Shown here: positions 22,906-33,229 of the stretch, piece after piece | How positions within the stretch are numbered: the first letter of the stretch is position 1 | Layout: every line of letters begins with the position of its first letter | Assembly (NCBI GenBank): GCA_964034945.1 | Contig: OZ035962.1 | Span: 98,848,784 to 98,912,783, forward strand | Direction: 5' to 3' | Source: Chrysopilus asiliformis | Taxonomy: Eukaryota > Arthropoda > Insecta > Diptera > Rhagionidae | DNA: 64,000 nt | Translations under genes and position numbers: made by a program | The notes under the pieces: generated by a model | The model's input: the letters and a program-made list of their open reading frames with translations, nothing else | Databases searched by the model: none | Told to the model about the DNA's origin: nothing

Positions 22906-25713
22906 TGTAGCAAACCACTGTAACTAGAAAAAAACATAAATTTATTAAGTTGTTTTAAAGCACATATTATTTCGATAATTATCTTTTTTGTTTTTTTTTG
23001 GGTGACTCTTTTTGAATTCAGATTCGGGGTCATTCGTTCCGTCCGCACAGGTTAACCAATCTCGTTCAAATTGCCTCCTAGAAATACACAAAAATAAATA
23101 TTCAATTAATAACAAAAATAATAAAAATCACATTTTATCAACGCCAGCACTTAAAAAAACTAGACAATCATTTAAAAACGGAAACGGATTGGTTTGACAA
23201 ACAGTACGAAAACATAAACGTGAACATTAAATTCCATGAACCTTATGAAAATAATAATTTTTTTTGTTTGTGATCTATTGCAAATATAATTCACTTTGAC
23301 TTAAGACACATTTTTTTTATTTGTTTCGTTTTTAATATTGACACAAAACACTAAATACAAAATGCACTCAAACTATAAACCTATGAAATTACATGTAGAT
23401 CCAAGGGAATATACCTTGCATTTTTTTTGGCAATTCCATGGGATCGCACTGATTTTATTTTGATACTATAGTTTACAAAAAATGACAGCAAAGAAAAGAT
23501 CCAAAAACAAAATAAAAACCGAAATGCACTTTGAAGCAAGGCAAAACAAACCAAACGATACTTACGTTGCTATTGATCGCCACGTAGATTGCTCGTGCAG
23601 ATTTTGTTTAACTGTTTCGTCATCAATAGGCTGAAATGATAAAACAAGTTAAATTAGAATAAATCAAAGTTGAAGTATTATTACACTTACCGAGATAATG
23701 ACTGTTTTGGCATATTTTTTTATGACGTCAACAAGTAGCTATAGTGCTTTTCCCTGGAGAATTCGAGCCATATATATATATAGAAACACTGCTCGAACCA
23801 ATTTTTTTTTAATTTTTTTAGTCTTTGATATTATAAGAAACTTAACCGGACAATCGTCTTAAATCTTTTCATACAATATTTGACCTGAAATAGTTACCCA
23901 AAATGAACAGAATATGATCTAAGATTTTAATCCGTATATATTCGAGAATGGTAAAATTTTTGAAATTAAAGAAATATGCCCGTTAATAATAAGGAAAAAA
24001 ATCTAAAATTTAAAGTATAATTTTCATGGGGATTTTCACGCATTTTGTCTTAAAATAAAATAGTCTCGCCAAAAATTAAGATTTTTGACTCGAAATCCAC
24101 TTCGTCCATATCTAAGATGGAGCAACTTCCTTCTTTCTTGCTCGAATAAGGGATTGAATAGGTTACATGTGCTAAAGTACACCAAATTTATAAATTTTTT
24201 TTAATCGATCTTGGAGAGAGAAAGATTACCTGTGGAATCGTTGCTAATAGAGGAAAAGTAAGTGGAAAACCAAAATTTTTATTTTCTAATTATAAACTAC
24301 AAGTTTATAATTTTGTCGTTCTGGTTTTTAGCCAAAGCGAAGTCAAAGAATTCCCTGACGTCTTGAAAAAGCGAGGATCAGGGACGATTCCCTCAAGTCC
24401 GGTTCGCTTAAACAGCTTTATCCTGTATCCTGAGAAGGTTGAGCCCAAAATTCAGCTCCACAGGAATTTTGATGCTGGAAATTCATATATATATGAGAGG
24501 GGAAACACGTTTTGTAAAAACCTACGGATAAAGGCGAAGTCTCTTCAGGGTTAAGAGTTCAGCTGAAAATTTACTGAGGAATCTATTTCAAGTAAGATCT
24601 AACCATTAAAAATAATGATAATTCCGAATTTTTCTAATAATCCCTGATTGCGATTACTTAGAAAATTCCCTTGCACATGGTCAAATATAACCTCTTCAAG
24701 TCTCATCGCTTTGGTTTTCCTATAAATTTAAAACGTTCAATTTAAATTATACATCTAATTCGATTTCAATCGAACACGGATTACTACAGAAATTTTTTTT
24801 GTCAATCTTCGTAAATTTGATTTTGTTTAAATACTTTATTTGTTAAATTTAAGTAAATTCTCGAGAAAATAGCTAAATTCTAAATTTTTAAAGCCAAATG
24901 TCTATTAAATAAAATAATACTAGAGCATTTTAAAACTGAAATCGTAAATTCCTTCTTTTATAGAATATAAATGTGCACTGTAGCCACTAGATCGTGTTAA
25001 AAGAAATCCGCGAAATTAACCCTCAATGATAAGGGTAATCACAAAATATAGAATTTGGGCCCAAGTTTTACGTCGATCATATGTTTATTTAATATCGATA
25101 TATTTAATATGTGTTATAGTGGTGTCAGGAAATTTGTCCTTGATTATACGTTATATTTTTAGTGATTCAAAATTTTAAACAATGAACGATTTTTATCATA
25201 TATTTTTGATTGTGACTTTGATTGCATTATTCTAATGACATATTGTGCTATATTTTTAGTGATCAAAGTTAATGTTTAGTAATATTTTATTGATATTTTA
25301 TCATGCTTGTAATATTTTATAGTTTAGAGAGCTCGATTTATTAAACATGTTTTTAGCATAAATTTTTGTGTTTTGCTGACGGAAGTACCGAAGAAGGAGA
25401 TGGCACACAGGGCTCACATAGCCCGGGTGGTATTGTTTATCCTGTTTTCCCTACCTTCCCTTTCCCTTTAATATCAAGAAGAAAAAATGAGAAATTTTGT
25501 ATTTATCCCTTTTATCCTCAAGTTAAATGGCACGAAATTTTATTGTTATGTTTGAGTGACGATTTTTAAAATTGGTAAGAGTAAGAACCCCCCCTTTTCC
25601 GGCGAGCTAAGCCGCAAGACCCCGAGCGTGCCAATCCTCTCTTACCAGTGAAAACACTTAAATGAAATATATTGGGTCACAAAGTATGAAAATACACCAT
25701 AACATCCATAACA
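22906..25713 (+). repeat. 3' LTR (2,808 bp)
   Basis: Copy of 12706-15513 with no difference noticed on line-by-line comparison. It ends ATAACA and is followed by the AGTT target duplication at 25714-25717. Confidence 0.95.
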
Positions 25714-25717
25714 AGTT

Positions 25718-26795
25718 ATTGCAAATTGTTGTGCACTCAATTCCTACATTTTTTACTTGTAAACACAATTTAAATTACAATTGTTATTTTTATTTTTTTC
25801 TAAATGTTTTTGTCAAGAAAAAAAAGGAAATATCAGAGTTCACAGAATTTATTTGAAAGCTAAGCAATTTGTTGAGAATATCAAAAAGTGTCTGAGCACC
25901 TGTCGAGTTCGATCTTCGTATTATTGAATATATTTTCATATTTATTTTTTTTATGTCTGTATGATGGATATTGTTTTATATTTTTCTGAAATTTGCAATA
26001 TTGACTCAAGTATAAATACTTATTCATAGCTTTAAACCGAAAAGGAATATTCAAAATTGTTTAGTTTATTGTTTTATTGTGCAAAAACTATTTCCAAATA
26101 ACCCAAACTTTGATATCACAGCTATAAAAAGACTATTGCTTTTTGTTTTATAAATTTTAATTCGGCATATAAACCTTTTATATTTAAAACATTCTCCAAT
26201 GGGGATTAAAGTTGAAAAGTTCAAGCAAAACTATTTCGAGTGGGAAGAACAGATTTACCAAAAACTTGTGTAAGAAAAAGTAAGCAGACCAGGACCTCAT
26301 ATTCATTAATTGAATAATGTAAATCTATTTTACTGTGGGAATATTAACATACCAACAAATATGTAAATATGTTAAATTTGATGTAAACCATGTGTATTAC
26401 TAAAATTACCATTAGGCCAAATTTGTTCATATATGGAAACCTACATGAAGGATGAACTTTTCAAATTCCCATATCACATTGGTGTACAAGTTTTGTACAT
26501 AAAGTCGAGCAATCTTTCATCATTCGGATAAGGGTGGGATGGGGGTGCTCATGTTTCTGATTTGTAGGTCGTTTTGCATACAACACGATGCTTTTAAATG
26601 TATTCATCAGGATTCTTCATTTCTTCGAAATTAAGTTTTGTTTATACGAAAAGTTTTTTGATTCAAAAAGTCTGAAGAAATTTCAAATAAAATTTTCTTA
26701 CTCCAATTAAAAATAAAATTTGAATTGAATTTTATTTGTCTTTTTTTATGCTGAACGTTATTTGATGAATTTTTCATTGCACTTTGTAAATAATA
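25718..26795. other. No recognised gene
   Basis: Unique AT-rich DNA that was continuous with 12701 before the retrotransposon inserted. The open frames are short and unsupported. Confidence 0.5.
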
Positions 26796-27293
26796 AGGGT
26801 ATTCACAGTCCTCTTTTAAATTGCGAGTAATTTTACGGCTCGGTAATTCAGTCAAATTTAACAGATTTTTACCGAGACGGTAATTTGGTGCATGTAAAAA
26901 TGAATTACCGGATTCGGTAATTGTAGACATGCCTTGAGTCGTGTTTTCCGGCCCGGTTATTCGGTATCAAGAATCAACCGCGAGTGGCGCTAGTAATGTT
27001 TTTAGTTGTCAAATTTTCTCGCTGGTTTTTTGTTAATCTCATCGGACTGCAATTTTTTTCAATTTTGATAGCCGTTGCCACAAAAAAAATTCAAAAGAAT
27101 ACATCAAACATGGATTTAAAGGTATGTGACATATTTTACAATCAAATTCGCAGTTCATGATTTGGTCACGTATCCAATAAAAGCGCTGTTCTCAGATCTG
27201 TGCTGTGGGATGTTCACAGCAGAATATTTTCGGTCTTTTAATATTACCGAAAACACCGAATACCGAAAATTAAAAGAGGACTGTGAATACCCT
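26796..27293. mobile_element. 498-bp TIR element (MITE), copy 2
   Basis: Second copy of the element at 11172-11676, in the same orientation. The termini AGGGTATTCACAGTCCTCTT and their complement are intact. The flanks show a TA duplication (26794-26795 and 27294-27295). The central GCCCGGTTATTCGGTATC block is shared with copy 1. There is no coding capacity. Confidence 0.85.
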
Positions 27294-27295
27294 TA

Positions 27296-28236
27296 ATTAT
27301 TTGAACTGTCCCGAAAACAAGTTTTCCTTCAATCTCTTTTGAATCATAACATGTCATGTAAACAATTAAAAAATCTATAAAAAAATTAATGTTTTTTTTA
27401 AATTTCCTAGAAAGTTAATTGATCGAGAAACAACATTAAATTAGATTTTAAAAAAAGTAATCTTTAATAAAAAAAAGGTCTAATTTGATAAAAAATTTAA
27501 ATAATCAAATACTGTGTTTTTTTCTAAATTGTGTTGTTAAGGACCTTTCTTCGGGGCATTTAAATTTAAGAAACTCGAGACTTTTATTTAAAATTCTATT
27601 AAAATGAGTAAAGAGAGGAAATTTTTGAAAAGAAATTTACTTAAAATTCAGGGATAATTAATTCTTTCAATTGCTTGTTAGCACAACTTTAAGGACGATA
27701 TTCTTTCTCGAGAAAGTGAAATAGGGAAATTGTTCTTGATAAATGGTACTTCACAAAGACGACCTTTCAAGTATTTCATAATTAAAGTAAATTTGTTTCT
27801 TTACAAAATATTTCATTATACATTTATCGCATTTGTTTTGTTATTAAAATATTTTTGGAGAAATTTAGTATTTTCATTAAGAAGTAAAACGGTTTCGTCT
27901 TAAAATATTTATTTGATATTAGGCTCGATATAATTACACATTAAAATTTTTGTTCGTCTTCATATTTGCACGTTTATTCTTCCATGGGGCCTTCCTTAAG
28001 TTTTTAACTGAACAAAGCCACAATGGTCGTGAGGAATTCGTCGAATATTCAGTATGAGAACGCAAAGAATTTTTATTTGGGGTTATGAAATTGAAGTGAA
28101 CTGGTCTTGAATGTACGGAAAAGTTATATAAAATCGTCTTCATCATTTTTAAATTCTGACAAAAAACTTTTTTGTTTGTGTTGTTAAAGAAAAACTTGCT
28201 TTTGCTGCGACTATAATTATGCTTTTACAGCACAAA
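27296..28236. other. No recognised gene
   Basis: AT-rich sequence with no supported exon, RNA gene or repeat boundary. Confidence 0.45.
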
Positions 28237-28830
28237 AACATAACAAAAGCTATAATTGCCAATCTGGCAATCATTGGAGACCCGTATGGTGATATTCGTA
28301 TCAAAATTCGAACAGTTATACCAAAATTCCACTTTGAAGTCAAACTTTCCAATAAGACTTTTTAAAATTTATTCCAATCGGATTTTGATGTATGGGGGTT
28401 TTATGTAGAATCATATCCTAAATAACTTTTGTTCTTGGACTTTTTTGATAAGATGCACCGTTTTTGAGATAATCGCAAAAAACGTTTTCGTTCGTATGGG
28501 GGGTCCCCCCCCCCCTAATGGTCCATTTTTGCCCATTAACGAACTTAGCCTCGCATTTTGCGAAAAACGGATCTGTGCAAACTTTCAAGTCTCTAGCTCA
28601 ATCCGTGCGCCCGCAATCCGCGTCACAGACGGACAGACAGACGGACGGACGGACAGACGGACGGACAGACGGACGGACGGACGGACGGACGGACATTCTA
28701 AATTCAACTTCTTTCATCATTCTAAACACACTGGTGTAATTCATTTTTTTGTGCGATGACGGGATCTTGGCGTTACAAACGGTAAGGCAAAGTTAGTATA
28801 CCCTTTGGTTTCACCATACGGGTATAAAAA
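28237..28830 (+). mobile_element. Hairpin-ended repeat with internal microsatellite (copy 3, full length)
   Basis: A full-length 594-bp copy. The head is AACATAACAAAAGC plus the AATTGCCA/TGGCAATT hairpin. The body includes GATAAGATGCACCGTTTTTG and CTCAATCCGTGCGCCC. A GACGGACA-type microsatellite lies at 28627-28695. The tail TATACCC..GGGTATA can fold into a stem-loop and is followed by AAAAA. There are no TIRs and no ORF. A subterminal 3' stem-loop and a central microsatellite recall the DINE-1/Helentron-type non-autonomous elements of flies, but the family assignment is inference. Confidence 0.8.
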
Positions 28831-28964
28831 TCCAGAACACAAAAATTCCGAATATTCAAATATTTTCGCGTTTGACCATCCACGAATCAAAGCACATTTT
28901 ACTAGGGTAGATTTTTTCGTACAAAAATTGAAGACAGGAATATTTAATGCGGCTATTTTAAACG

Positions 28965-29230
28965 CTTTTATTTAGTTGGGTTTTTTGTCTGTGCATTTGT
29001 CTCTTTGTTTGTCTGTCAGGGTCAAATCTTGTAATCCACTCATCCGGTTGACTTAAAATCACAAACGTAATTCCGATGACAATACAATATTTTTACTACT
29101 TCGTCCTTGTAAGGATAACGGAAGATCCTGTAAGTATAAGATGATCCTGTAAGTAAAAGATGTATATTCGCAAAAATCTTAAAACCAGACCATGTTTTCT
29201 CAACAACTTTGATTTCTGTAATCAATGCTG
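28965..29230 (-). repeat. Dispersed repeat (family D), minus orientation
   Basis: On the minus strand this matches 60825-60990. Both share CTTCCGTTA, CCTTACAAGGACG, AGTAAAAATATT and GATTACAAGATTTGACCCTG followed by ACAGACAAA-type repeats. Short palindromic ATCCTTACAGGA-like phrases recur inside. It is non-coding. Confidence 0.65.
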
Positions 29231-29694
29231 TAAAATTTATTGCTGATGAAAACTGGCTTTTTAATAACCTTGGTAGAAACAGTTTCTAAATAAATTTCGA
29301 TATCAATCGTAAAAAAAACTCCCTATAATGAAAGATTTTTTTTAAACCGTTTCAATATGTGTAAATACCCGTCCACATGATACAAAAAAAAATCATTTAA
29401 AAAATCTAAAGAAAAACAGACTTTTTGATGGTTCTGAATGAATTTTTAGAGACTTCATTGATCTCAGAGATTAAACAGTCGCCATTTGAATTTTCTCTGG
29501 AGAATTTTCATTGAGATACGAGCATCTAATGCTTTCTTAAAATCAAATGGAAATGGATTAAACGTAATAGTCCATTTGAGAATGCCATATCTCTTCCTTG
29601 AAGCCATATGGTTTAATTTTTGCCCGGAAAAAAACACTAAAAATCTGAAAATTCATGCAGTTGCCAGCGACTCCGTTCAGCTGAAAGTATTTAT

Positions 29695-29919
29695 CTAAAA
29701 TCTCAGCGAATAGATATTTTCGGCATGCCACATGTTTCCATTAGGAGCGACTTCTCCTCGATCGGATCGAAGACCCTTTGCGAGAATTGCTGCCGCCTGC
29801 CTGGCTTCCAACTCCGAACGATCGCGATCATCCTCAAGAACTTTTAGCTCTGTCAAAGTGAAGAGCGAATTTTGTCTGCAGTACAAAAACGATCGACTTC
29901 CAAGACGAATCCCCATCAT
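29695..29919 (-). CDS. Candidate small ORF or exon, unrecognised
   Basis: A 74-codon minus-strand frame ending in TAG, within a locally GC-rich island in AT-rich DNA. The frame is open 11-12 codons upstream of the first ATG, so it may be a terminal exon. The composition looks protein-like: an acidic/basic helical stretch (LEDDRDRSELEARQAAAILA) and a tail ending YSLRF. The overlapping plus-strand frame is Ser/Arg-rich, as expected for the antisense of a coding region, so I prefer the minus strand. There is no signal peptide, no dibasic cleavage sites and no known domain. It would be a gene on the opposite strand upstream of liprin-beta. The function is unknown. Confidence 0.35.
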   Translation of the reverse strand: MMGIRLGSRSFLYCRQNSLFTLTELKVLEDDRDRSELEARQAAAILAKGLRSDRGEVAPNGNMWHAENIYSLRF

Positions 29920-29950
29920 CTCAAGTATCCAGCCGGCCGGATTTTCATAG

Positions 29951-31360
29951 CCGGAAAATTAGCTTCGATTCCAGATTAAGAAAAGAAAGATCGCTAGTTG
30001 TGATCGTGTCGTTTCGAAAAACTGTTCAACTCGTATCATCGGTTTATCATCAACCCATCTTCACTAGACAATAATTTGATGCTTATGTTTTTTTTTTGGT
30101 TCGGGTTGTGCCCATTTAATGGAATAATTGACGTATCAAATGGACATTTCCATCAATTAATCCCACAGATCGATGGTTGCAATTAATTCTGAGTGCATTT
30201 TGAGTGAATAACTACAAGAATTGACAACACATATAATTGTAAAACTGTGTTAGGGTTCTGTTCTATATTGCATATAGATAAAAATCCAACTCCTTCAAAA
30301 AATAGTTTTCGTCGACGTCCATCTGTTTGTTTACATTGTTCACATGTTAAAATTAGAAATACGCGGGAGGCTACTCAACGGCTTTTGAAAATTTTGGGTA
30401 TGGATGCGTCATTCAAACTACTAAGTTGTGACGAAGTGAAGCTATATTACAAATATTTCAAGCAAGAAATTTTGCGAAATTAAGTGAAAATTTACAGAAG
30501 TTTTGTGATTGTACTATAAAGGAGGGCAGTGTCGTTTTGTCGCGAAAAATGTGTCATGATTTATACAAAACCGCAAAAAGAAGTTTAATTTTTATTTGAA
30601 AATTAGTCGAAAGAAAAGAATTCAGTGAATTTTTGTCAGAAAATCCTCTTCCCTTAAAAAACCAAGTGATTTTAATTTACTTTCCAGTGACGTAAACCAT
30701 CAACTCTTTCCTAGATGTGACTTTAAATTCGCATTAAAAATCAGTTTGATAAAAAATGGTGATTTATTTCGTTTATTAAAATATTTAATGCGCAATCAAT
30801 AGCTGGAATGAACTTTTGAGATTTTTCGCTCAAGTAATTTTTATAATAATGGGGCAACTTTTCCAATAATTGCCACATAAAACACTAAAATTGGGTACTT
30901 GGGAGCCTATAAAGTCGCATTCATTGATGTTGTTACTCGACTGCCCCCAAACCTTTTGACCTAAAAAATCTCATTCCGTGAAGCGTCATAAAAATACGGA
31001 AAAAAAGTTGGCGGAGAAGGACGAGCATAGGAAGTTCTACATATTTTCATGCGAATATTGTTCCTCACGCATATACTATCCATTCAATATAACCTTGATG
31101 TAATGCTGGAAATACTTTTTACGTAAACCATCAACAGATTGATCGGCTCGAAATTAATTTTGTATCGCGCGATGGAATTTTGAAGTGATGTGTAGGGGTT
31201 CAAATTGAAACTTTAGCATTTGGTGTTGCTAAGAAATATTGAATTTATTATTGAAAAGAAATAAAATACGGAAGCCTCCAGAATTTGGAGGTGGGAATCG
31301 GTTAATATTGTGGTATTTTGTTACCTAATATGTGTGCAAAGTTCACCGTTTAATTTTCAG
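29951..31360. other. No recognised gene; upstream of liprin-beta alternative exon
   Basis: A 78-codon plus-strand frame at 30247-30483 starts at GTG and resembles nothing I know. Otherwise AT-rich. The stretch 31345-31360 ends in a good splice acceptor (TTTAATTTTCAG) for the next exon. Confidence 0.4.
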
Positions 31361-31453
31361 CCGAAAGCTTTGAAAACTAAGTGCGAGAAATAGAAACAAA
31401 TTACACAAGGATTTGGTAAATATTTTGAGGGATTGACGAAATTTGAGGTCGCA

Positions 31454-31859
31454 ATGCGAGAAACTAGGAAAACAAATATCTCGATAAGTACGGTGGAATT
31501 GGTGCCAGATGGTAACCGAAGTAAACCGCCGATTTCGACAACATCCCCACAGAGACAGTTAAAGAAACGTGATTCGTTGTCAAGTGAGGTGAGCTCCTCT
31601 AGGCCAAATAGTACTACCTCGGAGGGCAATGAGGCCTCCACGGAAGAGGAAGAGGACGAAGATGACGTCGAAGGGGATGAAGGTGAGAATGGGGATTCGA
31701 CTAGCACCGAATGTGACTCCACCGATGATCTGGATGATGATGATGATTCCTCAAATGACGGAAGAGACGTCCGGAAAGTTCAAGATTGCGACAAAATTGG
31801 ACTAGAACCGATCTCGGAGGAGGCATCGACGAGGAAAGCAAGGAGCGACGATGAAAATG
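31454..31859 (+). CDS. PPFIBP (liprin-beta): liprin-beta, possible alternative first coding exon A
   Basis: The exon begins at an acceptor (TTTTCAG|CCGAAAG, 31361), runs through 93 bp of 5' UTR to the ATG at 31454, and ends at a weak donor G|GTTTCT (intron from 31860) in phase 1. It encodes 135 residues: a basic/polar start, then a long Glu/Asp-rich stretch (about residues 60-105), then ISEEAST. The phase fits the exon at 37965, with G|GC at the junction giving Gly just as from the exon at 37707. The acidic low complexity gives no domain. The link to liprin-beta rests on strand, order and phase only; it could be a separate gene. Confidence 0.5.
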
Positions 31860-32106
31860 GTTTCTTTTGCATGTTTTTCTTTATGTTTTTTTTTGGTTTT
31901 TTTTATCTTGTCATTTTCTGGTACATTTTATTCTAATTGTTGAATATTCATTGAAATTCACACATTATGGCACTTGGCACTTAATTCATTACAGAACTTA
32001 CGTTTCATTTCCCACCAAAAAAAATTGTGTAGAAAATTTTGATTTACAATTTAAATAATTAAATGGAAACGTTTATAAAGGAACACGGAAAATGAAGCGG
32101 AGAACT

Positions 32107-32557
32107 GGAGTGGTATTCCGTAACTTGTTTCAAGCGTTTGTTTCGAGTTAGAAGAAAAAGTAGTAGGGTAAAGTTTTGAATTTGAATAAAAAGTAGTGTT
32201 CCATTTCACCTTATGGTAAGTTCCATTTCACCCGACCATGGAGGACAAATGGAACTTTTGATCTTTTTTTTTTAAATTAAAAAAAAATATTGAATTAACC
32301 TTTTATTTATGCCAGAGTTCTGATTTTATTTTTACGTTTGTAATAAAGAATGATTTTGTTTTTGTTTCGTTTAAAAAGCTCTTTTATTTCCCGAGATATT
32401 TCAAAAATAAAAAAGGTGTTCCATTTCACCCGACTTTACCCTATTCGCGTTCTCTGTTTCGCCCTGTCATTTATCTTGATCGGAAGAAAGACAGCGAATA
32501 TTACTTTTTCTTCTAACTCGAAACAAACGCTTGAAACAAGTTACGGAATATCACTCC
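32107..32557. mobile_element. 451-bp TIR element
   Basis: The ends are inverted repeats of about 55 bp: GGAGTGGTATTCCGTAACTT at the left and AAGTTACGGAATATCACTCC at the right, with the segment GCGTTTGTTTCGAGTTAGAA also paired. Inside, the phrase GTTCCATTTCACC occurs three times. There is no ORF. It lies in the intron after exon A. Confidence 0.8.
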
Positions 32558-32702
32558 TGTATTCAAAATTTCAAAAATTGAAAAATATATTACTGTTTGT
32601 TCGTACCTGATAAAGGTGTAAAAATACATATCTTAGTCTTGTAATTCAAGGACCTTTGTTATAATTATTATATCAGTAAACTGTAGAAAATTAAAAAACT
32701 CG

Positions 32703-32721
32703 TTGGGGGGGGGGGGGGGGG
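32703..32721. repeat. Poly-G run
   Basis: An uninterrupted run of about 18 G follows CTCGTT. It is rare in this AT-rich DNA and may be of uncertain length in the assembly. It has potential to form a G-quadruplex. Confidence 0.8.
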
Positions 32722-32980
32722 TCTGCGGTAGTATGATGGCGGTACTAAACTCCATACAAAAAATCGCGAAAAAGTCGCCGAAGGTGGGGAGAGGGTCGAA
32801 ACGCCGAAAACTAGCGTCCATAACGCTATTTCTTTTTCATCTTTCAAAAAAGAATATTTTTATTGAAAAATTCTTGCAATTAAATCGAGGGACTCAAGCG
32901 CTTTATATAAATTCTTGTTTATCAAATATGAAAATTATATATTTTGTCATTCTTTCAGATTTTTCCCCAATCACCTTTAA

Positions 32981-33225
32981 CACATTGACTGCCATGGCTA
33001 TCATTTTTGATAGCCAGTGAGCCATGGCTATCATTTTTAATAGCCAGTGAAAATTGGCACTATGATTCATGAGAGGCCAAGGCTATCATTTTCGATAGCT
33101 GGGTCTACAATCTACATGCATACATACATACATTCATACATTCATACATACGTACATTCTACATACGTCTACATGTATTGGCATCTCCCTTACATTTTTG
33201 CAAAATTGGTCTGGCAGTCAACGTG
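32981..33225. mobile_element. piggyBac-like MITE with tandem stem-loops
   Basis: Flanked by TTAA on both sides (32977-32980 and 33226-33229). The termini CACATTGACTGCCA and TGGCAGTCAACGTG are inverted repeats. A TTAA target and CAC-type ends point to a piggyBac-related source. Inside, three tandem or near-tandem hairpins of the form GGCTATCATTTTTGATAGCC occur at 32995-33100, followed by a CATA/CATT microsatellite (33115-33170). Confidence 0.8.
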
Positions 33226-33229
33226 TTAA

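Larger units (their letters stand above)
12706..25713 (+). mobile_element. Complete 13-kb Ty3/gypsy LTR retrotransposon
   Basis: The element spans two 2,808-bp LTRs starting TGTAGC and ending TAACA. It is flanked by the 4-bp target duplication AGTT at 12702-12705 and 25714-25717. The order is LTR, primer binding site, leader, gag, pol (protease, RT, RNase H, integrase), LTR, with no env-like ORF. Very long LTRs, a 4-bp duplication and a tRNA-Lys-type primer site are features I recall for the Ulysses/Osvaldo group of flies. That assignment is inference and needs an RT tree. The LTRs look identical throughout, so insertion was recent. A mariner has since landed in gag, so this copy probably cannot make full-length Gag even though pol is intact. 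Confidence 0.95.
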
